A stretch of 6,225 nt of DNA, taken from positions 1-6,225 of the forward strand of contig CATPAP010000036.1 in assembly GCA_955651875.1 (NCBI GenBank), read 5' to 3'. Below the pieces are notes generated by a model. The model did no database searches. It saw only the letters and a list, made by a program, of their open reading frames with translations, and was not told where the DNA came from. Below, piece after piece: positions 1 to 5,810 of the stretch (the first letter of the stretch is position 1; each line of letters opens with the position of its first letter). A program made the translations under genes and the position numbers. This DNA is from Candidatus Dormiibacterota bacterium. Its GTDB lineage: Bacteria > Chloroflexota > Dormibacteria > Aeolococcales > Aeolococcaceae.

Positions 1-179
1 ACCCGATGTACCGCGTCGACGACGCTCTCGTCGCCGCCGCCGACCTCCTCATCGAGGGTGGCGAGCTCAAGGACGCCGGCCGGCGGCTCGTCGTGGAGAG
101 CCGTGACCAGACCCTGCGCCTGCAGCGCGCCCACGTCGCCGACCGCCCCTCCCAAGCCGAGGTGGGAGCGCGCACATAG
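1..179 (+). CDS. C-terminal end of an unidentified protein (partial, 5' end outside window)
   Basis: The reading frame starting at base 3 stays open to a TAG stop at 177-179. It gives 58 residues that begin PMYRVDDALVAAADLL and end SQAEVGART. Nearly all codons end in G or C, like the confirmed genes in the window, so this is probably real coding sequence. The segment is mostly helical-looking and charged (roughly residues 5-45), with a hydrophilic tail and no membrane segment or recognisable catalytic motif. An ATG at base 6 could in principle start a 57-residue protein, but the frame is open to the window edge, so the tail of a longer gene is more likely. I do not recognise the family. It lies 49 nt upstream of aceE on the same strand, so shared transcription is possible. 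Confidence 0.55.
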   Translation, partial: PMYRVDDALVAAADLLIEGGELKDAGRRLVVESRDQTLRLQRAHVADRPSQAEVGART

Positions 180-184
180 CGCAG

Positions 185-190
185 TACGCT
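185..190 (+). promoter_or_regulatory. Weak -10-like hexamer upstream of aceE
   Basis: TACGCT fits the TANNNT pattern of a sigma-70-type -10 element. It sits in the only gap (180-228) between the preceding gene and aceE and would place a transcript start near 197, about 30 nt before the ATG. No convincing -35 element is visible around 162-168. Read-through from the upstream gene is an equally good explanation for aceE expression. Confidence 0.2.
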
Positions 191-228
191 GAGGGGAAGC
201 AACCGGATCCAGCCCACGGACGGATGAC

Positions 229-2907
229 ATGACCTTCGACGCATTCCTGCACCAGCTCCCCGACAGCGACCCGGACGAGACCTCCGAGTGGCTCGAGTCG
301 CTCGACACGCTGGTCGCCACGCAGGGGGTCTCACGCGCGCGCTACGTCATCGGCAAGCTCGCCGAGCGGGCGCGCAGCCTACAGGTCGGGGTGCCCGCGC
401 TGGTGTCGACGCCGTACATCAACACCATTCCGCCCGAGGAGGAACCGTGGTTCCCCGGTGACGAGGAGATGGAGCGGCGCATCCGCCGCATCGTGCGCTG
501 GAACGCCGCGGTCATGGTGACCCGTGCCAACAAGCGCACCGACGGCATCGGCGGACACCTGAGCACCTACGCATCGTCGGCGTCGCTCTACGAGGTGGGT
601 TTCAACCATTTCTTCCGCGGCAAGGACGACGGCCGCTCCGGTGACCAGATCTACTACCAGGGACACGCGGCGCCCGGCATGTATTCACGTGCATTCCTCG
701 AGGGCCGCCTCACCGAGGAGCACCTCGACAACTTCCGCCACGAGACTGGTGGCAAGGGCTTGAGCTCGTACCCGCATCCCCGGTTGATGCCCGACTTCTG
801 GGAGTTCCCCACGGTGTCCATGGGGCTCGGGGCCCTCAACGCCATCTACCAGGCCAGGTTCAACCGCTACCTCTACCAGCGCAAGATCGCCGACACCAGC
901 GAGTCGCGCGTGTGGGCGTTCCTCGGTGACGGGGAGATGGACGAGCCGGAGGCGACGGGAGCGCTCGCGCTGGCGGCTCGCGAGCAGCTCGACAACCTGG
1001 TCTTCGTGATCAGCTGCAATCTGCAGCGGCTCGACGGCCCGGTGCGCGGCAACGGCAAGATCATCCAGGAGCTCGAGTCCGTGTTCCGCGGCGCCGGCTG
1101 GAATGTGGTCAAGGTCATCTGGGCGCGCGAGTGGGATCCTCTGCTCGCCCGTGACGTCGACGGCGTGCTCGTCGACAAGATGAACAGCACCAACGACGGT
1201 CAGTTCCAGAAGTACTCGACAGAGAGCGGCGCCTACGTCCGCGAGAACTTCTTCGGCCCCGATCCGCGGCTGCGCAGGCTCGTCGAGCACCTCAGCGACG
1301 ACGACCTGCGTCATCTCCGCCGCGGCGGACACGACTACCGCAAGTTGTACGGCGCCTACCGGCTCGCGCTCGAGCAGAAGGGTGCGCCGACGGTGATCCT
1401 CGCGCACACCGTCAAGGGCTGGACGCTCGGCTCGCTCTTCGAGGGGCGCAACGCCACCCACCAGATCAAGAAGATCGGCGACACCGAGCTGAAGGCCTTC
1501 CGCGACAAGCTCGAACTGCCCATCAGCGACAAGCAGCTGGATGAGGGCATTGCGCCGTACTACCATCCGGGCAGCCGGTCCGAAGAGCTCGACTACCTGA
1601 TGTCGCGCCGTCTTGCGCTGGGGGGCACGCTGCCCAAGCGCATCGTCCGGGATCGACCGCTCACCGTCCCCGGTGACAGCGTGTGGGCGGAGGCAATCGC
1701 CGGGAGCGGCGGCCGCGCCGCCTCCACCACCGCCGCCTTCGGCGCCATCCTGCGAAACCTGCTGCGTGACCCCGAGGTCGGCCGGCGCGTGGTGCCGATC
1801 ATCCCCGACGAGGCGCGCACCTTCGGCATGGACGCACTCTTCCGCGAGGTCAAGATCTACGCGCCCTTCGGCCAGAGCTACGAGCCCGTCGACGCCAGCA
1901 TGGTGCTGAGCTACCAGGAGGCGCGCGACGGCCAGCTCCTCGAAGAGGGCATCACCGAGGCCGGCGCGATGGGAAGCTTCACCGCCGCCGGTACCGCCTA
2001 CGCGACCCATGGCGAGCCGGTGATCCCCTTCTACATCTACTACTCGATGTTCGGATACCAGCGTGTCGGCGACCTCGTGTGGGCGTTCGGTGACGCTCGC
2101 GGCCGCGGGTTCATGCTCGGCGGAACGGCCGGGCGCACCACCCTCAATGGCGAGGGTCTCCAGCACCAGGACGGGCATTCGCCGCTGCTCTTCTCGGCCG
2201 TGCCCAGCTGCGAGGTGTACGACCCCGCGTTCGCGTTCGAGGTGGCGGTGATCATCCGCGAGGGCATGCGCCGCATGTACGAGCGTGGTGAGGACGTCTT
2301 CTACTACCTGACCCTGTACAACGAGACCTACCCCATGCCCGCGATGCCCGAGGGCGTCGCCGACGGCATCCTTCACGGTCTGTACAGGCTGCAGGATGCC
2401 GCCGAGGAGAGGACGCACAAGATCCAGCTCTTCGGCAGCGGCACGGCGATTCAGGCCGCGCTCGAGGCACAGCGGATGCTCCTCGAGCACGACGTGGCCG
2501 CCGATGTCTGGAGCGTCCCGAGCTACCTCAGCCTGCGCAACGACGCACTCTGCGTCGAGCGCTGGAACCGGCTCCATCCCGACGAGCCACAGCGCAGCTC
2601 GTACCTCGACGACCAGCTGCGTGAGGTATCGGGACCGGTCATCGCGGTGACCGACTACCAGAAGACCGTCGCCGAGCAGGTCGCCCGGTTCGTGCCGCAG
2701 CAGTTCGTTCCACTCGGCACCGACGGCTACGGACGCAGTGACACTCGCGCCGCGCTGCGCAGCCACTTCGAGGTGGACGCGCCGCACATCACCATCGCAG
2801 CCCTCGACGCGCTGGCCAGGGAGGAACGGATTCCACGCCACGCCGTGACCGCAGCGCTCGAGCAGTACGAGATCCGCGTCGACGCGCTGGAGCCGCGGCT
2901 GGCCTGA
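229..2907 (+). CDS. aceE: Pyruvate dehydrogenase E1 component, homodimeric type
   Basis: AceE is the thiamine diphosphate (ThDP)-dependent E1 of the cytoplasmic pyruvate dehydrogenase complex. It decarboxylates pyruvate and passes the acetyl group to the lipoyl domain of E2. The 892 residues match the family's usual length (E. coli 887) and align with it almost throughout, with an offset of +4 to +6. Visible landmarks are DPDETSEWLESLD at 14-26 (N-terminal region), GGH with His110 and YQGH with His146 (equivalent to E. coli His106 and His142), and the ThDP/Mg motif GDGEMDEPE at 233-241 followed by CNLQRLDGP with Asn264. Also present are the mobile active-site loop GRNATHQIKK with His411 (E. 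coli His407), the probable catalytic Glu577, GLQHQDGH with His646 (E. coli His640), and TDGYGRSD at 831-838 near the C-terminus. No frameshift is seen. The start is secure: no other usable start lies between the in-frame TGA at 190 and this ATG. The Shine-Dalgarno is weak (GGA at 222-224). Ser262 stands where E. coli has Asn258. E2 and E3 genes are not in the window. Confidence 0.98.
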   Translation: MTFDAFLHQLPDSDPDETSEWLESLDTLVATQGVSRARYVIGKLAERARSLQVGVPALVSTPYINTIPPEEEPWFPGDEEMERRIRRIVRWNAAVMVTRANKRTDGIGGHLSTYASSASLYEVGFNHFFRGKDDGRSGDQIYYQGHAAPGMYSRAFLEGRLTEEHLDNFRHETGGKGLSSYPHPRLMPDFWEFPTVSMGLGALNAIYQARFNRYLYQRKIADTSESRVWAFLGDGEMDEPEATGALALAAREQLDNLVFVISCNLQRLDGPVRGNGKIIQELESVFRGAGWNVVKVIWAREWDPLLARDVDGVLVDKMNSTNDGQFQKYSTESGAYVRENFFGPDPRLRRLVEHLSDDDLRHLRRGGHDYRKLYGAYRLALEQKGAPTVILAHTVKGWTLGSLFEGRNATHQIKKIGDTELKAFRDKLELPISDKQLDEGIAPYYHPGSRSEELDYLMSRRLALGGTLPKRIVRDRPLTVPGDSVWAEAIAGSGGRAASTTAAFGAILRNLLRDPEVGRRVVPIIPDEARTFGMDALFREVKIYAPFGQSYEPVDASMVLSYQEARDGQLLEEGITEAGAMGSFTAAGTAYATHGEPVIPFYIYYSMFGYQRVGDLVWAFGDARGRGFMLGGTAGRTTLNGEGLQHQDGHSPLLFSAVPSCEVYDPAFAFEVAVIIREGMRRMYERGEDVFYYLTLYNETYPMPAMPEGVADGILHGLYRLQDAAEERTHKIQLFGSGTAIQAALEAQRMLLEHDVAADVWSVPSYLSLRNDALCVERWNRLHPDEPQRSSYLDDQLREVSGPVIAVTDYQKTVAEQVARFVPQQFVPLGTDGYGRSDTRAALRSHFEVDAPHITIAALDALAREERIPRHAVTAALEQYEIRVDALEPRLA

Positions 2908-2920
2908 CGGATGCCGGGCG

Positions 2921-2941
2921 GCCGCTGCTCAGCGGAGCGGC
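2921..2941. terminator. Possible hairpin between converging aceE and thpR
   Basis: GCCGCT (2921-2926) pairs with AGCGGC (2936-2941) around a 9-nt loop. Alternatively CCGCT (2922-2926) pairs with AGCGG (2931-2935) around the tetraloop GCTC. The hairpin sits at the junction of the two converging genes and overlaps the thpR stop codon. Neither strand shows a T-tract after it, so it is not a classical intrinsic terminator and may simply reflect GC richness. Confidence 0.25.
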
Positions 2942-3489
2942 AGGGCGACCCGCGGAACGTGGCGAACTCCGGTCGACGCGCCCACCGACTCATAGAGGAC
3001 GGCGCGGTCGGCGCTGAAGGACGGCGTGGCAGGACTCTCGGCTGCTGCTCCCTGCCAGGCGTTCAGGGCTGCGGACGGCCACGGCTGCCGCGGCCGGCCA
3101 AGAGTGCAGTGCGGGCGATAAGGACGATCCGTCACGGGGAATCCCGCAGCGCGCAGCGTCGCGGTGCAGGCGCTCGCGAGCGCGGTGAGGGCCCGGGTGT
3201 CACCCGCAACTCCACACCAGAGCACGCGCGGACGTCGGGGGACGGGGAACGATCCGAGGCCGGCGAGCCGCAACGTCATCGACGAATGGGCGGCGGCGAC
3301 GGGGCGCAGCACCAAGACTGCCTGCTGCGCATCCTCCGCGGTGACCGTGCCGAAAAAGTGCAGGGTGATGTGCGGGGTGTCGGCCGGCGCCCAGTGCACA
3401 GCGGTGATGTCGGCCACCAGGCGCTCGCGCAGCGCATGGAAGCCAGCAGCCGCGGGCGGCAGCACCGGGACGGCGAGGAATGCCCTCAC
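2929..3489 (-). CDS. thpR: RNA 2',3'-cyclic phosphodiesterase (2'-5' RNA ligase family, ThpR/LigT)
   Basis: The product is a cytoplasmic member of the 2H phosphoesterase superfamily. The family hydrolyses RNA 2',3'-cyclic phosphates to 2'-phosphates and can show 2'-5' ligation in vitro. Both hallmark HxTx motifs are present: HITLHFFG starting at His40 and PHCTLGR with His127. The N-terminus, (M)RAFLAVPVLPP, is the typical first strand 'RxFxAxxxP'. At 186 residues it has the usual family length. The frame is open further upstream (to 3651), but that extension is arginine-rich, lies within the preceding gene and resembles no family member. The GTG at 3489 is therefore chosen. Its GTG overlaps the upstream foldase TGA as GTGA (3486-3489), a typical translational-coupling arrangement, and there is no strong Shine-Dalgarno of its own. 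It is the last gene of the minus-strand cluster and converges on aceE with 21 nt between stops. Family assignment is firm; the physiological substrate is unknown. Confidence 0.93.
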   Translation of the reverse strand: MRAFLAVPVLPPAAAGFHALRERLVADITAVHWAPADTPHITLHFFGTVTAEDAQQAVLVLRPVAAAHSSMTLRLAGLGSFPVPRRPRVLWCGVAGDTRALTALASACTATLRAAGFPVTDRPYRPHCTLGRPRQPWPSAALNAWQGAAAESPATPSFSADRAVLYESVGASTGVRHVPRVALPLR

Positions 3490-4424
3490 GGGCTCGGTGA
3501 CACGCCGGGCGCTGCGCCGCCGGAGGGGCGCGGCGACGCGCTCGCCGCCGCTGCCGCGCAGGGATCGTCGCCGACATTGGTGATGTAGATGTGAATCTGC
3601 CCCGCGCTGCAGTCCTGAGCGAGCGCCTCGAAGATGGCCTCGGAGAACCAACCCGGACGCTCCTTCACCGTGTACGGCTGCGGCGCGTGCACGATGATGT
3701 GGGCGAGCGTCAGCGCCGTCGCGGTCGCCGACTCCAGCTCCACGATGTCGTAACCCTGCGCATCTCGGATCGCTGGGTTGGTGTGCTGCCCGGGCTTGAG
3801 CGCCAGGACGGCCGCCGCGTACACAGGGTCGTCACCTTGGATCTGTGACCGCGGGACCGCTCCGAGCGCGCCGCTTTTGGACGCGGTGCCGACGTCGTCG
3901 GAGTACTGGACGGCAAGGCTCGCCAACGCCGTGCCCGCCGCCAGCTGCCGCTCGACCTCGGAGGCGCGCTGGGCGGCGAAGAGGTCCTCGAGCTTCTGCT
4001 CGTTGAGTGACGAGCGGATCTCGTCGCGCAGCTGCGCCAGCGATCCACCGAGTGAGGCGAGCTGGGTCTCCAGCTGCGTGAGGCCGCCCGCCGTCTGCGC
4101 GTCCGCGTTGACCTGCGCCTGCACCTCCGCGTCGGTCGCAGCAACGCGTATGGCCGTGGCCTCCTGCGCGATGACTGTGTCGATGAGCAGGCTGCGCAGC
4201 ACCGAGGCGCGCACCTGGGACGTCATCGCCGGGTTGTTCGACGGTCCCCCGGCCTGGCTCAACCCGGTGAGCGTGCTCTCCAGGCGCACCTGGAAGAGGT
4301 CGTTGGTGATTGCTGTGTTGCCCACGCGGGCGACCACCTGCACGGCCGGCGATGACGATGGCGTCGAGCCACTGCTGCACGAGCTGCAGAACAGCACGAC
4401 CAGGACGGCAAGCACGCGGCGCAC
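3486..4424 (-). CDS. Exported SurA/PrsA-like peptidyl-prolyl isomerase (parvulin-type foldase), probable lipoprotein
   Basis: This is a likely extracytoplasmic folding factor. From the chosen GTG, 312 residues begin MRRVLAVLVVLFCSSC, a short signal peptide with a candidate lipid-attachment Cys16. A SurA_N-like helical chaperone segment follows: VVARVGNTAITNDLF at about 30-44, then helices to about 155. A parvulin-like body runs from about 156 to 230 and includes LAVQYSDD, a SGALG turn, an ALKPGQ motif and GYDIVELE. The strand LAHIIVHAP comes after that body (His242) rather than before it, which is unusual. The C-terminus has Cys272 and Cys289 and then an Ala/Ser/Pro-rich tail of about 20 residues, probably disordered. 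The start is uncertain: GTG codons at 4457, 4445 and 4415 are in frame. 4457 would give 323 residues and overlap the exporter gene by 23 nt. 4424 is preferred because it gives a compact signal peptide and has GGAG just upstream. The stop overlaps the thpR start. PPIase activity is inferred from distant similarity only. Confidence 0.8.
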   Translation of the reverse strand: MRRVLAVLVVLFCSSCSSGSTPSSSPAVQVVARVGNTAITNDLFQVRLESTLTGLSQAGGPSNNPAMTSQVRASVLRSLLIDTVIAQEATAIRVAATDAEVQAQVNADAQTAGGLTQLETQLASLGGSLAQLRDEIRSSLNEQKLEDLFAAQRASEVERQLAAGTALASLAVQYSDDVGTASKSGALGAVPRSQIQGDDPVYAAAVLALKPGQHTNPAIRDAQGYDIVELESATATALTLAHIIVHAPQPYTVKERPGWFSEAIFEALAQDCSAGQIHIYITNVGDDPCAAAAASASPRPSGGAAPGVSPSP

Positions 4425-4427
4425 GAG

Positions 4428-4431
4428 CTCC
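4428..4431 (-). promoter_or_regulatory. Shine-Dalgarno-like GGAG before the foldase start
   Basis: On the minus strand GGAG lies 3 nt before the GTG at 4424 and 4 nt after the exporter stop codon. The spacing is short for a good ribosome site, and a GTG at 4415 would be 12 nt away. It supports a start downstream of the exporter stop rather than the longer 4457 form, but does not settle it. Confidence 0.35.
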
Positions 4432-4434
4432 AGT

Positions 4435-5742
4435 CTAATGAGCACCCCGATTCTCACGGTCGTGCAGCGCAGCAGCGTCCGCGAAACGGGCGCTGAACGC
4501 GGGCGAGACAGCCACTGCGATCGACACCACGCCCACCACGATCGCGCCGATGCCGATGGCGTTGAAGAGGCCGACGAGATTGCCGACGGCGGCGTACATC
4601 AAAGTCCCCAGCGGCTGGAGGCCGGCGAAGAGCATCGCGTAGATGCCGAGCAGGCGGCCGCGGAGGGCCGGGTCTGCGTCCGTCTGCAGCAGCGTCATCA
4701 TCGAGGTGTTCATCGCCAGGAACGCGAAGCTGATCCCGACCAGGGCCACCAGCGTGATCGGGACAACGGCGGAGTGGGCCACGACGAAGAGGCTGACCGC
4801 GTACACGGCGCCGCCGACAACCAGCAGCCGGCGCCTGCCTGAGGTGTTGCCAATGGTGGCGATGACCACGCCGCCGACGACGCCGCCGATGCCGCCGATC
4901 GAGTAGAGAAGACCGAGCACAGTGGCCCCGCCATGCAGCTGTGTTTTTGCCAGGACCGGCAGGTACGGCATGTACGACACGCCGAAGAAGGCCAGCGCCG
5001 CGCAGACGACGACGATGCCCCGCACCAGCGGGTCACGCCGCACCAGGCGGACGCCGTCGAGCAGCTCGCCGCGCGCGGTCGCTCCCGCCGGCCTGGGCAG
5101 CGGCGGCACATCGGGGATCACCGTCAGCAGCACCGCGAGCGGCGCGATGTAGGCGAGCGAGAGGACCGCGAAGCAGGCCCCGGGGCCGGCGGTGGCGATG
5201 AGCAGCCCGGCCACCGAGGGACCGATGATCCGCGTCGCGCTCATCGCCGTCGAGCTCAGCGCAACGGCGTTGACGATGAGCTCACGGCTGACCAGGTCGG
5301 CCACCATCGCCTGGCGGGTGGGCAGGTCGAGCGCGTCGGCCGAGCCGTAGACGACGGCCACCGCGATGATCGCCCAGAAGCCCGCATGGCCCGTGAGGGC
5401 GAGGACGGCGAGCACGCCGGAGCTGACCCCGAGCACCGACTGGGTGAACAGCAGGATGCGGCGTCGCGGCAGGCGGTCGGCGAGCAGGCCTCCGGCCAGT
5501 GAGAGGATTACCGCCGGCAGCCCGTCGGCGGCCGCCACGGCGGCGACAGCGGTGCTGCTGTGGGTGCGGTCGTAGACCAGGAAGCCGAGCGCCACCACCT
5601 GCATCCAGGTGCCGAGCAGCGTGGGCCATTGCGCGATCCAGTACCACCGGAAGCTCCGCACGGCGAGCGCCGGCGGCGGCCAGAGGCGCGGCCCGAGCGA
5701 AGTGACGGGAAGCGGCACCGTCGCCGGCAGCGCCGCGGTCAT
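4435..5742 (-). CDS. Major facilitator superfamily exporter, MFS_3/EntS-like
   Basis: This is a probable inner-membrane, proton-driven efflux carrier with unknown substrate. Of 435 residues, about 12 hydrophobic segments can be counted, with the central loop between segments 6 and 7 near residues 212-235. Family signatures in order are VRSFRWYWIAQWPTLLGTWMQ-type TM1 (residues about 28-48), the motif-A loop GGLLADRLPRRR at 84-95, DLPTRQAMVADLVSRE from 139, RIIGPSVAGLLIA from about 171, and RGRLLGIYAMLFAG from 361. These match the MFS_3 group that includes the enterobactin exporter EntS and many drug exporters, where the DxPxRQA and ARxIGPxxAG motifs recur. The frame is open upstream to 5856, with GTG codons at 5787, 5781, 5763 and 5745. 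The ATG at 5742 is preferred because the extra N-terminus is charged, Pro/Glu-rich and would crowd the uppP start. It is first in the minus-strand cluster and the foldase starts about 10 nt after its stop. I see no clear promoter for it in 5743-5810. Confidence 0.9.
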   Translation of the reverse strand: MTAALPATVPLPVTSLGPRLWPPPALAVRSFRWYWIAQWPTLLGTWMQVVALGFLVYDRTHSSTAVAAVAAADGLPAVILSLAGGLLADRLPRRRILLFTQSVLGVSSGVLAVLALTGHAGFWAIIAVAVVYGSADALDLPTRQAMVADLVSRELIVNAVALSSTAMSATRIIGPSVAGLLIATAGPGACFAVLSLAYIAPLAVLLTVIPDVPPLPRPAGATARGELLDGVRLVRRDPLVRGIVVVCAALAFFGVSYMPYLPVLAKTQLHGGATVLGLLYSIGGIGGVVGGVVIATIGNTSGRRRLLVVGGAVYAVSLFVVAHSAVVPITLVALVGISFAFLAMNTSMMTLLQTDADPALRGRLLGIYAMLFAGLQPLGTLMYAAVGNLVGLFNAIGIGAIVVGVVSIAVAVSPAFSARFADAAALHDRENRGAH

Positions 5743-5774
5743 CACCGGCGGTTCCGGCTCCACGGGGTCGCGCT

Positions 5775-5802
5775 CTTCCACCGGCACATCATCGCGTAGG
5801 CT
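5775..5802 (+). promoter_or_regulatory. Candidate promoter for uppP, possibly giving a leaderless mRNA
   Basis: TAGGCT at 5797-5802 matches the TANNNT form of a -10 element and ends 8 nt before the uppP ATG at 5811, so transcription could begin at or within a base or two of the A of the ATG. A weak -35 candidate, CTTCCA at 5775-5780, lies 16 nt upstream. No Shine-Dalgarno is visible between 5797 and 5811, which fits leaderless translation, common in high-GC bacteria. The element lies in the divergent gap shared with the exporter gene. Confidence 0.35.
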
Positions 5803-5810
5803 CCGACCGC

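Noticed and set aside
685..2841. 718-codon open frame antisense to aceE
   Set aside because: Its translation is rich in Val, Ala, Glu, Arg, His and Leu with no recognisable domain, while the opposite strand encodes an intact, strongly conserved AceE. Long antisense frames are expected in very GC-rich genes.
2891..2900. Perfect palindrome AGCCGCGGCT at the end of aceE
   Set aside because: It encodes conserved-frame codons at the aceE C-terminus and has no loop or T-tract. A 10-nt GC palindrome is unremarkable at this composition.
2911..3588. 225- and 139-codon plus-strand frames across 2911-3588
   Set aside because: They lie antisense to thpR, which has both HxTx motifs. The translations are Arg/Gly-rich and low in hydrophobic residues, with no domain pattern.
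3490..3651. 54-residue N-terminal extension of thpR
   Set aside because: The extension is Arg-rich, lies wholly within the foldase gene in another frame and precedes the family's first strand. The GTG at 3489 with the 4-nt overlap explains the start better.
3832..4380. 182-codon minus-strand frame within the foldase gene
   Set aside because: It is an alternative frame of the same strand, with Gly/Arg/Ala/His-rich composition and no signal peptide, while the foldase frame shows coherent domains.
3778..4842. 354-codon plus-strand frame over the foldase and exporter genes
   Set aside because: It spans two well-supported minus-strand genes and reads as Ser/Arg/Thr/Ala/His-rich sequence with no domain.
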